DNA of 64,000 nucleotides. It comes from Deltaproteobacteria bacterium (GTDB lineage: Bacteria; SAR324; XYD2-FULL-50-16). Both the position numbers and the translations under genes were made by a program. Every line of letters begins with the position of its first letter. The first letter of the stretch is position 1. Under the pieces are notes generated by a model. It saw nothing but the letters and a program-made list of their open reading frames with translations, was not told the DNA's origin and did not search any database. Positions 53,792 to 63,023 of this stretch are shown in pieces. The stretch spans positions 89,397 to 153,396 of the forward strand of contig JABHWU010000122.1 in assembly GCA_018657625.1 (NCBI GenBank), in the 5' to 3' direction.

Positions 53792-54546
53792 AACTATTAT
53801 TAAAAAAAATTTTGGTCTTAGTAGTCTCCGGAGTTGTTTTTCAGAGTTATGCCTACTCCGCAACCTTATATTGGTATTTAGCTGCTTCTATCAGTAAACC
53901 CGGTATTGAAGTCACACAAAATTTCAATAAAAGCCATACAGAATTCAATGTTGTTGTTGTTCCTGGGGGATCAGGAAACTTGTTTAGTAAAATACTGGCA
54001 TCTCGGACGGGAGATTTATACACTCCTGCTGCCGAGGTTTACCTGGAAAAGTCCAAACAGGCTGGTCTGGTGTTATCAGCCACTAAGCTTTTGAGACAAA
54101 CACCTGTTTTTGGACTATCTCAAAAAAGTGTTAATATTATTAAAACTTTTCAGGATTTAATTAAAACAGATGTCAGAATTGCTTTGGGAAATGCTAAAAC
54201 GATGGCACTAGGGAAAACGTATTTTAAAATAGAACAAAAGCTTATTCCAAAAATGATTAAGGGGATTCAAAACAATACTACTGTAAAAGCAATCAATGTT
54301 AATCAAATTGTTAACTATGTTAAATTAGATATTGTAGATGCAGGTATTATGTTTGATACAGTGGCAAAATCGCATCACTTACCTTATATCAGGATTCCAG
54401 AACGGAGCAATGTTATTGAAACCGCCCATTTAATAACACTTAAATTTTCACAATATCCTGAGCATATTAAAGTATTTAAAAAACATTTGGTGGAAAATAT
54501 GCGTATTTTTAGTAAATACGGTTTTTATTTAGAATTGGTTTTATGA
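53788..54546 (+). CDS. modA: Molybdate/tungstate-type ABC transporter, substrate-binding protein
   Basis: A 252-aa periplasmic binding protein with a signal peptide ('ILVLVVSGVVFQSYAYSA', cleavage near residue 25). The ModA-like ligand loop includes 'AASISKPGIEVTQNF' and 'VVVVPGGSGNLFSKI', with serine residues likely to hold the oxyanion. 'ALGNAKTMALGKTYFKIE' and 'DAGIMFDTVAKSHHLP' complete the fold. It overlaps modC by 4 bp and modB by 4 bp. Its assignment relies partly on the ABC neighbours. Confidence 0.82.
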   Translation: MKLLLKKILVLVVSGVVFQSYAYSATLYWYLAASISKPGIEVTQNFNKSHTEFNVVVVPGGSGNLFSKILASRTGDLYTPAAEVYLEKSKQAGLVLSATKLLRQTPVFGLSQKSVNIIKTFQDLIKTDVRIALGNAKTMALGKTYFKIEQKLIPKMIKGIQNNTTVKAINVNQIVNYVKLDIVDAGIMFDTVAKSHHLPYIRIPERSNVIETAHLITLKFSQYPEHIKVFKKHLVENMRIFSKYGFYLELVL

Positions 54547-55304
54547 TTTTTACCAGGCTGGCGAAATTTTTTTCTATCTTGATTGTGTTAGTTATTTTAA
54601 GCCTATTCTTGTTTGCTGCTCGTTTTGTTAGTTATTCAGTCCTGGTAGAGACGCTTACTAATTCTTTTTTTTTAGCTTCCGTGATGTTCAGCATCTCCAC
54701 TGCTTTTTATGCAACAATGGTTTCCTTGGTTTTAGGAATCCCCGTCGGATATACATTGGCTCGAAGTAAATTAAAATTTTGGCGGGTAATTGAAATTTGT
54801 TTTGATTTACCATTAGTTTTACCACCATTAATTATTGGTGTATTACTGTTAATTACACTGAATTCACCTTTAATAAAAAATTTTTATACATTCGTGTTTA
54901 CACCCGCGGGAGCCGTTATCGCACAAATATTGATCGGGATGCCTTTAACCATAAAATCTGCTAAAACTGCTTTTCAATTGATCTCTCCGATATATGAGCG
55001 TGTCGCCATGACATTAGGAGCAAGGCCCATCAAATCTTTTTATGATACAACCTTTAAGATGGCTTTTCCAGGGATTCTCGGTGGATTAATTTTAACCTGG
55101 CTTAGATGTATCGGTGAATTTGGTGCAACCTTGATGATTGGTGGCGGAATTCCCGGTAGAACAGTAAATGTTCCTATCAATATTTATTTAAATATGTCTT
55201 CTGGAGATTTTAACATAGGGATTACCAGTAGTTTGTTGATGGTTATTTTCTCTTTTTTATGTATTGTTTTTATTCGTACAATTATCTTCAATAAAACTAG
55301 ATAG
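54543..55304 (+). CDS. modB: Molybdate/tungstate-type ABC transporter, permease
   Basis: A 253-aa integral membrane permease with about six hydrophobic segments. The BPD transport signature carrying the EAA loop is near 'AMTLGARPIKSFYDTTFKMA', followed by 'LRCIGEFGATLMIGGGIPGR', a typical ModB segment. 'LVLPPLIIGVLLL' and 'IAQILIGMPLTIKSA' are in membrane helices. It completes the modCAB unit. Confidence 0.88.
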   Translation: MIFTRLAKFFSILIVLVILSLFLFAARFVSYSVLVETLTNSFFLASVMFSISTAFYATMVSLVLGIPVGYTLARSKLKFWRVIEICFDLPLVLPPLIIGVLLLITLNSPLIKNFYTFVFTPAGAVIAQILIGMPLTIKSAKTAFQLISPIYERVAMTLGARPIKSFYDTTFKMAFPGILGGLILTWLRCIGEFGATLMIGGGIPGRTVNVPINIYLNMSSGDFNIGITSSLLMVIFSFLCIVFIRTIIFNKTR

Positions 55305-55613
55305 TGTTTGAACGAAAATGCCATTATTGGATATCAAACCGATAATTAGGGGACGTAACAATCGGGTATTTAACTGTTTATGCTATTACTAAAAATTGTA
55401 CATGTCCCCAAATTACCTACTTTTCCTTCAGACACTAGATAATAAATTGAAACCTAACAGGAAAACAGATTTATATATTAATGTTGGCTTAGCTGCAATG
55501 TTTTGATTCCATAATTTACAAGGAACAGTATGGTTTTTTTAATTTGTATTTTCTTTTTTTAAAAAATAGAATAGAAATAGAAAAAAAAATTATTTCACTT
55601 AACACAGCCGGAA
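55305..55613. other. Intergenic stretch with REP/MITE-like palindrome
   Basis: This 309-bp region lies between modB and the histidine kinase gene. The palindromic element at 55344-55414 occupies its first half. Nothing else was recognised. Confidence 0.55.
55344..55414. repeat. REP/MITE-like palindromic element
   Basis: The outer arms AATTAGGGGAC (55344-55354) and GTCCCCAAATT (55404-55414) pair with one mismatch. Pairing continues inward through GTAACAAT and ATTGTACAT with small bulges, around an AT-rich centre. Its 71-bp size, 'GGGGAC...GTCCCC' ends and intergenic site fit a non-autonomous palindrome of the kind moved by REP-associated Y1 transposases. No such transposase is in the window. 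Confidence 0.5.
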
Positions 55614-57437
55614 ATGAAATCAGATATTCTTTTATTTTTAAAAAGTAAAACAGCCAAAGATATGGCAGAATCGGTATTAACTGATGCCGGTAAAAAGTTT
55701 TATTATCAGGATTTGTCTGACAACATCTTTAGTCAGATCAATAAAATTCAACCGATAATGACGATTATTGAGGTTGACAATAAGAATCTGATCCAAAAAA
55801 TAAATGCCGAAATAATTTCAATAAATTCCCTGCCCTTTTATCCTTTGATATTGCTAATCCATGAACAATTAACAATTCCACTTTCTATAATTGATGCAAA
55901 TGATACAGGTCATATTACAATTGTCAGGTCTCCAAAACATTTAAATGAACTTTATAATCGAATTAATATTTATCTTAGTTTTGCTACCGGAGCAAAGCCC
56001 GTTAAGAAAAAGAAGTTTATTACCCGAAATTCGATTAAAACTGTTTTTAATACATTTTTTGAAAATTTGAATGAAATGGTTTTTATCGCAGAAGAACACG
56101 GTTGCAAGATTATATATGCCAATAAAAAATTCAAGGATGTCGTTGGGTATGATCCTGAAGATAAATCATGTTGGGAGGTACTTGCCAATAAAAATAAGGG
56201 ACTATGTGAGGATTGTGATTTTGAGCAAAAAAATATTGAAAAACAAGCTCACAATCGAATTGTTTTTTATAAGAATATTAGTAGATGGTACAGCATTGAC
56301 GAATTTTTATCCCCCTGGTTGAATAAAAAAACGGTTAGGATTCATATAGGTACTGATATTACCTCCCTTAAAAAAACACAAAATCAATTGAAAGAGGCAA
56401 AAAAAAAGGCTGAGAAAGCAACACTACTTAAGGATCGATTTATTTCATTAGTGGCACATGATTTAAAATTACCGTTTGCTTCAATAATGGCAGACCTTGA
56501 ACTATTAGAACTGAAAAAAAATAATATTTCAGATAATGAATTCTATGATATGCATGAGCGTGTCTTAAGTAATGGTAACCGAGCTATTAAACTTATTAAT
56601 ATTCTTCTAAATATAAATCGCTTAAAAACAGGATCAATTCGCTTAGAATATAAAATTATCGATGGTGCAAAAATCATAAATACCATTGTTAAAGAATTAC
56701 TTAAAATTGCCGAAAAAAAATCTATTATTATCAAAAACCAAATTCCTGACCAGTTTTGGATGTTTGCAGATGCATCCCTTTTTGGTGAGGTTATTTATAA
56801 TATCATCAATAATGCCATTAAATTCAGTTACTCAGATTCCAAAATTGAAATTAAATGCCCTGATTTAAGCAGGCCTGAAATAGTTATTCAGGATTTTGGT
56901 GTGGGTATGACGCAAGAGACCCTTAAGAATCTTTTTTCTTCAGAAACTCTCATATCTCAGCCGGGTACGGCGGATGAAAAGGGAACCGGCTTGGGGATTA
57001 ACTATTGTAAAGATATTATGAAAGCACATAAAGGTGAGATATTTGTGGTGTCCGAAGCGGATAAAGGTACCTCTGTTTCTCTAAAATTCCCATGTGTTAC
57101 ACCCAAAGTAATTATCATCTCGGATGAGGAATTAAATCAAATACAATATGAAGTACTGGATGAATATAATATTGACTTTATTGACATCAACTCTAAAAAA
57201 ATGAAAACACTTCAAAATTATCATGATGATGATACAGTCTGTATGATTATTTATAATTTGGAGGATTACGAAAAGAGTCAACTACAGAAGCTAGCCAGAT
57301 TTAAAAAACCGGTTTTTTTGCTACAACAAAATAGTGATACCTGCTCGGTTAGTACTAAGGACTATCCGGAACTAATGTGCATTGCAGCTTCAACACTTAA
57401 CGCTGCAGTAAAAAACATTCTTATCTGGAATTCATAA
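55614..57437 (+). CDS. Soluble histidine kinase with PAS and degenerate receiver-like flanks
   Basis: A 607-aa kinase without membrane segments. The first 125 residues look like a receiver fold lacking the phospho-acceptor signature ('MTIIEVDNKNLIQKINAEII', 'GHITIVRSPKHLNELYNRI'). A PAS domain at about 150-255 has a Cys-rich loop ('CWEVLANKNKGLCEDCDFEQ'). HisKA carries the acceptor box 'LVAHDLKLPFASI', and HATPase shows 'IINNAIKFSYSDSK', 'DFGVGMT' and 'GTGLGINYCKDIM'. A second receiver-like tail (about 500-607, 'PKVIIISDEELNQIQYEV') also lacks clear acidic residues. The flanks suggest it is regulated by interaction rather than by phosphotransfer. No partner regulator is adjacent. Confidence 0.82.
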   Translation: MKSDILLFLKSKTAKDMAESVLTDAGKKFYYQDLSDNIFSQINKIQPIMTIIEVDNKNLIQKINAEIISINSLPFYPLILLIHEQLTIPLSIIDANDTGHITIVRSPKHLNELYNRINIYLSFATGAKPVKKKKFITRNSIKTVFNTFFENLNEMVFIAEEHGCKIIYANKKFKDVVGYDPEDKSCWEVLANKNKGLCEDCDFEQKNIEKQAHNRIVFYKNISRWYSIDEFLSPWLNKKTVRIHIGTDITSLKKTQNQLKEAKKKAEKATLLKDRFISLVAHDLKLPFASIMADLELLELKKNNISDNEFYDMHERVLSNGNRAIKLINILLNINRLKTGSIRLEYKIIDGAKIINTIVKELLKIAEKKSIIIKNQIPDQFWMFADASLFGEVIYNIINNAIKFSYSDSKIEIKCPDLSRPEIVIQDFGVGMTQETLKNLFSSETLISQPGTADEKGTGLGINYCKDIMKAHKGEIFVVSEADKGTSVSLKFPCVTPKVIIISDEELNQIQYEVLDEYNIDFIDINSKKMKTLQNYHDDDTVCMIIYNLEDYEKSQLQKLARFKKPVFLLQQNSDTCSVSTKDYPELMCIAASTLNAAVKNILIWNS

Positions 57438-57566
57438 TTTTTTCAAAACACATTATTAACACGAAATCTTCATATTTTCTCCACATTCTCTTTTTATTCT
57501 TAAATTATCTTAAAGAGATAAGACTCTTATCTTTTTCTTTTAATTAAATATGATGGTGGAGGTTTT

Positions 57567-58049
57567 ATGAAATCTTTTAAAAACATTTTTGTTAGTGTAT
57601 TGCTTATTTTGGGACTTGTTTCTGGTAGTATTGCTTTTGCTCAAGGTTGGGGTAATAAAGGATCCAGAGGAGGGAAAAGATGGCAACAGAATCAAAGTCA
57701 ACGTGCTTATGGACCGGGTTTCTTATTAAGGCAGGAAATGTTTCAAGCACGATTAGATGTATTGGCAGAGCTTGCTGGTTCGTCTGCGGATGAAATGAGT
57801 TCTAAATTGGGATACAAACCAATGTGGGCGGTTCTGGATGAATATAAGGTTGATTTTAAAATATTCCAAACTAAAATGCATGAAAAAGCGATTGAAGTAG
57901 TCAACAAGGCTGCTGAAAATGGTAAAATAACAGCTGAACAAAAAGATCTTATGCTTAATCAAATGGAAAATGGTCCACAGCAAAATGCTATGCGTGGCAA
58001 AGGTTTTCGAAGATCCGGTCGCGGTATGGGTTCTTGTCGTATGAATTAG
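57567..58049 (+). CDS. Exported Spy/CpxP-like protein
   Basis: A 160-aa protein with a signal peptide ('FVSVLLILGLVSGSIAFAQG', cleavage near residue 25). The mature part is basic and Gly/Arg/Gln-rich ('NKGSRGGKRWQQNQSQRAYG'), followed by a helical segment ('DVLAELAGSSADEMSSKLGY'). Its ends 'RKGFRRSGRGMG' and 'SCRMN' are also basic. The alternating helical segments resemble periplasmic chaperone/metal-stress proteins of the Spy/CpxP group, but the match is to size and composition, not motif. A GGTGGAGG ribosome binding site is clear. It begins a set with a lipoprotein and DUF4405. Confidence 0.62.
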   Translation: MKSFKNIFVSVLLILGLVSGSIAFAQGWGNKGSRGGKRWQQNQSQRAYGPGFLLRQEMFQARLDVLAELAGSSADEMSSKLGYKPMWAVLDEYKVDFKIFQTKMHEKAIEVVNKAAENGKITAEQKDLMLNQMENGPQQNAMRGKGFRRSGRGMGSCRMN

Positions 58050-58111
58050 TTAATATTTAGGTGGTATCAAAAGTCGGATATTGGTATCACTTTTTTTATG
58101 ATAGAGGTTTT

Positions 58112-58282
58112 ATGAAAAAATTAAGAAATAAAATCTATAAACTTGCAATGATATTACTGATTATTGGATTGGTATCTTCTTGTTGGCCTGTCAATAGGGG
58201 GCCCGGTTCTAATAGTGGCCAAGGTAGAGGAAATGGGCAACAACTGAGAGATGGTTCTGGGAATGGCCCTTGTACATGGTAA
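58112..58282 (+). CDS. Small lipoprotein of unknown function
   Basis: A 56-aa protein from ATG 58112, preceded by AGAGG. The frame is open upstream but without a better start. The N-terminal 'MKKLRNKIYKLAMILLIIGL' with 'VSSC' is a lipoprotein signal sequence, and Cys24 would be lipidated. The mature part is Gly/Asn/Ser/Gln-rich ('GPGSNSGQGRGNGQQLRDGS') with a final Cys-Thr-Trp. It lies 62 bp after the Spy-like gene and 30 bp before DUF4405. Confidence 0.65.
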   Translation: MKKLRNKIYKLAMILLIIGLVSSCWPVNRGPGSNSGQGRGNGQQLRDGSGNGPCTW

Positions 58283-58312
58283 TATTGATACTTCTGTTAA
58301 ATTAGGTAGAAA

Positions 58313-59209
58313 ATGACGGCAAAAGCAAACAAAGAAAAAAGAATACATGGGAGGGGGCTAACCTCCTTTTTTACAACCTTTGGATTTTTAATTCTGGCTT
58401 TTACAGGACTAATTTTATATCTGGTTCCGGCTGGTAGGGTTGCTGAATGGGTATACTGGTCTTTATTTGGATTATCGAAAGAACAATGGGCTCAAATCCA
58501 CACCTTAGCCAGTCTTATGTTTTTAACAGCAGGTGGTTTCCATATCTATTTTAACTGGAAACCACTAATGAAATACCTTTTTAATAAAATAAAGGGTGGT
58601 GTCAATTTAAAAAAAGAACTCTATATTTCCTTATTTGTGTCCATTCTAATGATGGTTGCTGCAGCTAAAGAATTGCCGCCATTTCATTATGTTTTTGAAT
58701 TCAGTGATTATTTAAAAAGTTCTTGGATTGTTCGTGAAGAACATGAACCCCCAATGGGGCACGCAGAATTGATGGCTTTATCTGTTTTTACCAAAAAACA
58801 GGGAATTGATCTAAAAAAGGCCATTCAAGAGCTGAACGATAATGATATTACAGTAAAAGCCCCAAAGGATTCTCTGGGAAAAATTGCTAAGGAAAATAAT
58901 ACTTCCCCTATGAAATTATACCAGGTCATTTAAAAATTTGAGAAAAAGATCGAAATAAAATCTAACGATGAATACACTGCTGAAAAAATTGGAGAAATGA
59001 TAGAAGGGCGAGGTGTTGGACGACAAAATTTACAATGGTTAATCAAAAGCTACAATTTAGATTCAAATAAAGTAAGTCGTAGATTAAAATCCAACAATAT
59101 CACTTACTCAGATGAAGAGTCTTTTCGTGATATTGCAAATCGATATGAAGTTAGTCCGATGGATATTATTAAAGTAGTTATGGTAAAGCAATATCGTTTA
59201 AATGATTAA
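58313..59209 (+). pseudogene. DUF4405 membrane protein interrupted by one in-frame TAA
   Basis: Codons run from ATG 58313 to TAA 59207-59209, 897 bp, with a single internal stop at 58931-58933. The N-terminal part has 'RGLTSFFTTFGFLILAFTGL', 'VPAGRVAEWVYWSLFGLSKE', a conserved His in 'IHTLASLMFLTAGGFHIYFN' and two more membrane helices, matching DUF4405 (a cytochrome-b-like two-to-four-helix protein). The second part, from 58934, continues 'KFEKKIEIKSNDE' and 'NIKVSRRLKSNN'-like helices seen in full-length members. A single A-to-T change of the Lys codon in 'VIKKFEKK' (AAA to TAA) would explain it. It could be a pseudogene, a sequencing error, or a two-protein product with ATG 58997 restarting. 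Confidence 0.72.
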
Positions 59210-59422
59210 TTACTTCGATAACATATGAAGCAAATCCTCTGATTTGTCATTCGTGTCTGTTTTTAATATCCTATAAAAAAAACAGGATCTCAATAGAGCT
59301 GTTGTGATTGGAATCAATCCAATGGCTCCCCACCAGCTTTCGTGAAAGCTTCCTGCTCCTATTATGATTAAACCGACGAGCATTCTGATCAATCGGTCAA
59401 GACTACCAATGTTTTGTTTCAT
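59210..59422 (-). CDS. DUF2892 small membrane protein
   Basis: A 70-aa protein with the family start 'MKQNIGSLDRLIRMLVGLII', two helices and 'WWGAIGLIPITTALLRSCFF', close to the membrane tail of YgaP-like proteins. DUF2892 proteins are often associated with rhodanese or other sulphur/thiol enzymes. None is adjacent. It is convergent with DUF4405, whose stop is one base away. Confidence 0.85.
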   Translation of the reverse strand: MKQNIGSLDRLIRMLVGLIIIGAGSFHESWWGAIGLIPITTALLRSCFFYRILKTDTNDKSEDLLHMLSK

Positions 59423-60114
59423 TTTTAATACCTTTCATTAGCAAATACTTTAACTTCAGTTTTTGCCAGATTTAAATAAATTCCTTTTTACTGTACTATC
59501 TATATTTTATTTCGATTTGATGAATCACTACAAGTATTTTAATCTGTTAATCTTGTTAAAATGAATGTAACTATTAATTTACAAAGGTTTCAGCTGATAA
59601 AAAAGATCTAAATTTATAATAATAAATTTTTTATATCAGGTGGATTTTGGATTTGGTGTGGTGAATGTGGATTTAATTGCTTTGGTTTTCTTAATATTAG
59701 AAAAGAACTTCTAAACATAGTACCTTAAAATAAAAGATCAAGCTTTTCTTTGCTAAAACAACTTAGAACACTGTAATTAAAACCTATAAATTTAATTCAT
59801 TTATAGGTTTATTCGTTTTTTGTTGGAATTATATAACATACGTCATTGTTATTGACATGATATTATTTTAATTGGAATAGCAAAATTGAGAATGAATTGC
59901 GACGCTGGCAGCAAGAAGTACTTTTTGTGTTACGTGTACCTTGATTTTGCGGGACTATTAGATTGGCGGTCACTATATTACTAAACCCTAAGGAATTTTC
60001 TAATTGGTGATTATCGATTAAAAAGTATTTGATGATTTAATACTTATGTCCTCGTTTTGTAGGAGTTCTATTTAATCCATTAATAGAAAAATCTTGTAAT
60101 TCCTACAATCTTTA
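59423..60114. other. Long intergenic stretch with an orphan terminator
   Basis: This 692-bp AT-rich stretch lies upstream of the DUF2892 gene and downstream of the HD gene. It has a strong hairpin at 59780-59810, for which no upstream plus-strand gene was found. No supported ORF or tRNA was seen. Confidence 0.5.
59780..59821 (+). terminator. Strong hairpin with T-rich tail, no gene upstream
   Basis: AAACCTATAAAT (59780-59791) pairs perfectly with ATTTATAGGTTT (59799-59810) around a 7-nt loop. ATTCGTTTTTT follows. A plus-strand transcript ending here would have to start within the preceding 350 bp, which contains no recognised gene, so an unlisted small RNA is possible. Confidence 0.65.
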
Positions 60115-61107
60115 TTATACCGGATATTTATCGACCAAAATTGGAAGCGGGTTTTTACGATTTGAAATATATTCGTGCAAGTTTTTTTTGTATATTGGAT
60201 CCAGATCGGATAGCTTGATTGTGCCTTTTTGATGGATCACATCCGGATCAATTACCCTGACTTTAGTTTTAACGATAAAAGTTGGTTTTGTCTGATCCCA
60301 TTTAAATTTAGTTTCCAGTGAAATCATGGTAATCAGTTTTTGCAATAAAGCATCTTCAGAAGATTTTAATTTATCCAGTAGCCATAAATCTGTTTTCCAA
60401 AGATCTTCATCTTTGATTAAATGGATATCTTTAGCTCTGATTATTGCTCGGGCGGTGATCTCATACAATGCCACTTCCCTGAAATTCGACCAGCTTTTTT
60501 CATCAGCTTTCATATAAACTTCTGCCATTAATTTTGCGGTATTTATATCCTGACAAACTATTTTCCCTTTGAGAATTTTAAGATTTCGGACAATTGTTTG
60601 AATCTTTTGTGTGTCTAAAAGATTTAAGTCCACAGTGTCTCGCAGCAGATAATCAACCCGATCTGCACATAGAGCTGGTGCCGGTTGTTCCAAGATACTG
60701 AATTTTTCTTCATCCAGAAAATTCTGCCATTGATAACCATGCTGATTTAATATTTTAGGAATATCGGATTGTTGAAAAAACCATTCTTTTCGCTCTTCAT
60801 GGAACGATTGTGTTTCAGCCTGTTTAAACACATGATCAATAACATGACTAAATGCAGTATGACTGACATCATGCACCAATGCGGCTATTTGTTCTTTTAG
60901 CGAACCACCCATTTTTTGAACCAGGCGCATAACACCCACAGAATGTTCCAGTCGGGTGGACAAACTACAAATCCCGATCATTCCTGTGATGCCGTGTTGC
61001 AAAATTCCCTCAAGCCTTTGTATCGCATCTGATTTATACAGGTCTATCAATACTGGTTCAGTTATTTCAAAATCACCATAAATCCGATCTTTATATTTCA
61101 TATGCAA
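60115..61107 (-). CDS. HD-superfamily phosphohydrolase (dGTPase-like)
   Basis: A 330-aa protein of the YdhJ/YwfO-like HD family. The metal-binding site is formed by 'STRLEHSVGVMRLVQKMG', 'IAALVHDVSHTAFSHVID' (His-Asp), and the later 'LCADRVDYLLRDTVDL' (Asp). Related enzymes hydrolyse dNTPs or other phosphoesters. Which one is acted on here is unknown. The C-terminal 80 residues ('KTKVRVIDPDVIHQ', 'LSDLDPIYKKNLHEYI') form a conserved tail of this subfamily. It stands alone. Confidence 0.85.
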   Translation of the reverse strand: MHMKYKDRIYGDFEITEPVLIDLYKSDAIQRLEGILQHGITGMIGICSLSTRLEHSVGVMRLVQKMGGSLKEQIAALVHDVSHTAFSHVIDHVFKQAETQSFHEERKEWFFQQSDIPKILNQHGYQWQNFLDEEKFSILEQPAPALCADRVDYLLRDTVDLNLLDTQKIQTIVRNLKILKGKIVCQDINTAKLMAEVYMKADEKSWSNFREVALYEITARAIIRAKDIHLIKDEDLWKTDLWLLDKLKSSEDALLQKLITMISLETKFKWDQTKPTFIVKTKVRVIDPDVIHQKGTIKLSDLDPIYKKNLHEYISNRKNPLPILVDKYPV

Positions 61108-61493
61108 CGCTGTTTCCTGTAAATGTTTCAGTAACTTTCCCCGTTATGACTGGTGTCAATGGTATGTTTTAACTTAGCTTTATATAGTATCCTGGGTAAT
61201 CGATTAAATTGAATTAAAAGATAGTCTTTATATTAATCGCTATATGTTCAAAGATAAAGCCTATAACTGCTTTTCCGGTTTTCGACAATGTAAAATAAGA
61301 AAACAAGAAGACCATTAAAAGTATAATGAAGGTTTTCAGTAATTTTACTAATTTGAAATATTAAGTGGTTCTATTGATTCGAAATGAAATTAAAAGGTTT
61401 ATTGAAAACCTGAGTGAAAGTTTCACATTTTTTATCGCTTCAAATATATATCTGGATTTAAATAAAGAAGTAAAAACCATATTTAAGAAGGTG
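61108..61493. other. Intergenic stretch at the inner edge of the probable integrative element
   Basis: This 386-bp gap lies between the HD gene and the recombinase 3' end. It should contain the HD gene promoter and, if the recombinase is part of an integrated element, one attachment site. I could not identify att sequences, tRNA ends or direct repeats by eye. A plus-strand frame at 61365-61547 is unlikely to be real. Confidence 0.4.
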
Positions 61494-63023
61494 TCAAATT
61501 CCCACCACCTCCACCCTACAAGACTTCTTTATGCTCAATTGACCTGAAAGCTCGAACAGCAAAGACTTTGGAGCGGTTCCAAAACCTCCTTGTTTAGTGA
61601 AAGGCAAGTTCTTAGGATAAACCAGATATTGAACCATCTTCTTCTGCTTTAAATCGCCTTCAACCCATGCCTTATCTATATCTAAGATAAATTGAAAAAC
61701 CTTATCGAATGCGGTTCCAAAATCTGGCAACGACATTATTGAAGATTTGTTTTGTAGTTCCAGATTAGATTTTTTCCTCTCCAAGGCTTCAAAATCTGAT
61801 TCAATCCTTTTTATCATGGCATTATTAGTTAGTTTAACCAACGTGGTAGTAAGTTGTTTCATCTCAGCATCAAGTTTCTGAATCCTGCTCTTATTCTTGA
61901 TCTTCAGTTTGGTAAAGCTCTTGAACCTCAAATCATACTGCTCTTTTACAATTTTCTTAAGCAATCCCTGTATGTCAACATTAGGTTTCAAGGATATCAA
62001 TAAGTTGTGAAATTGTTCATGTATGTGATCTCTCCTGATGTATTTTTGCTTACAACCTTTTGTGTTGCACACATAATACGGATGTTTTGTTTTGTTCCCA
62101 GATACCGACCAACCTGCCGTGTACTTCTTGTTACATTCAGGACACACAATAAATCCTCTTAAAGGGAAATCCGTACTTAGATTATAATTAGAAAACCCTT
62201 TGACTTTACTGTTCAGTCGTTCTTGAACCTTTAGATAGGTGGAATAAGGTATTATTGCCTGGTGATGACCATCCCGCTCAGTTATTTTCCATTTTAAAAA
62301 TTCAATTTTACCAGTGTAAAGTTTCTGGGTGAGAATCCGCTTAACCTGTTCTAAATAAACCCTATCTCTACCTCTAGCTTCATTAATCTTCTTATCTTTA
62401 AGGAATTTTTGGACGTCTGTTTTGGTAAGGAACCTAGAACTAGCAAAACCTTCCAGGGCTTCTTTGATAATGGGAGCTGTTTGTTCATCTGGGACTATTA
62501 GCTTTTTATGACCATCAACTTTTTGGAATTTATAGCCCAGTGGAGCTGGAAAAGGCCAATATCCAGATTCAAGTCTTGACCTCATTCTGTCATTAACTTG
62601 CCGACTATTTCGGTTTCTTTCAAGTTCGGCACTTGCAGCCATTATTGTTTCAATAAAATTACCTTCTGGTGAATCATCAAGTTTCATTGAAAGACTAATA
62701 AGCTCTCCGCCTGCTTTTTCAATAGCTTTTTTAATTGTAAAATGAACGACAACATCCCTTGCGATTCGATTTATATCATCAACAATTACGATTCTCTTTT
62801 CTTTTGTCTTTTCAAGTTGATCTAATAGATTATTAATACCAGGACGATCAAATATAGCACCTGATATTCCTTCATCACGAAAAACTGTTTCAACTTGAAA
62901 ATTATTAAATGCAGCATAATTTCGACACCTGTTTTCCTGACTTTCTAAGCCATGCCCCTCTCTAACTTGTTTGTCCGATGATACCCTGCAATATATTACT
63001 GCTATCTTTTTTTTATCGTTCAT
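61494..63023 (-). CDS. Large serine recombinase (site-specific integrase/resolvase)
   Basis: A 509-aa recombinase from ATG 63023, which has AAAGGAG 6 nt upstream; the open frame reaching 63065 has no ribosome binding site. The resolvase domain starts 'AVIYCRVSSDKQVREGHGLE' with catalytic Ser15 and continues 'FRDEGISGAIFDRPG' and 'SAELERNRNSRQVNDRM'. A recombinase domain and a zinc ribbon ('CPECNKKYTAGW..YYVCNTKGC') follow, then a coiled coil at about 360-420. Such enzymes integrate and excise phages or mobile islands between unlike att sites. It is the last gene of a compact minus-strand operon with three upstream ORFs. Confidence 0.93.
   Translation of the reverse strand: MNDKKKIAVIYCRVSSDKQVREGHGLESQENRCRNYAAFNNFQVETVFRDEGISGAIFDRPGINNLLDQLEKTKEKRIVIVDDINRIARDVVVHFTIKKAIEKAGGELISLSMKLDDSPEGNFIETIMAASAELERNRNSRQVNDRMRSRLESGYWPFPAPLGYKFQKVDGHKKLIVPDEQTAPIIKEALEGFASSRFLTKTDVQKFLKDKKINEARGRDRVYLEQVKRILTQKLYTGKIEFLKWKITERDGHHQAIIPYSTYLKVQERLNSKVKGFSNYNLSTDFPLRGFIVCPECNKKYTAGWSVSGNKTKHPYYVCNTKGCKQKYIRRDHIHEQFHNLLISLKPNVDIQGLLKKIVKEQYDLRFKSFTKLKIKNKSRIQKLDAEMKQLTTTLVKLTNNAMIKRIESDFEALERKKSNLELQNKSSIMSLPDFGTAFDKVFQFILDIDKAWVEGDLKQKKMVQYLVYPKNLPFTKQGGFGTAPKSLLFELSGQLSIKKSCRVEVVGI

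Noticed and set aside
61365..61547. Plus-strand 60-codon frame overlapping the recombinase 3' end
   Set aside because: It overlaps a well-supported gene antisense and has no ribosome binding site or recognisable sequence.
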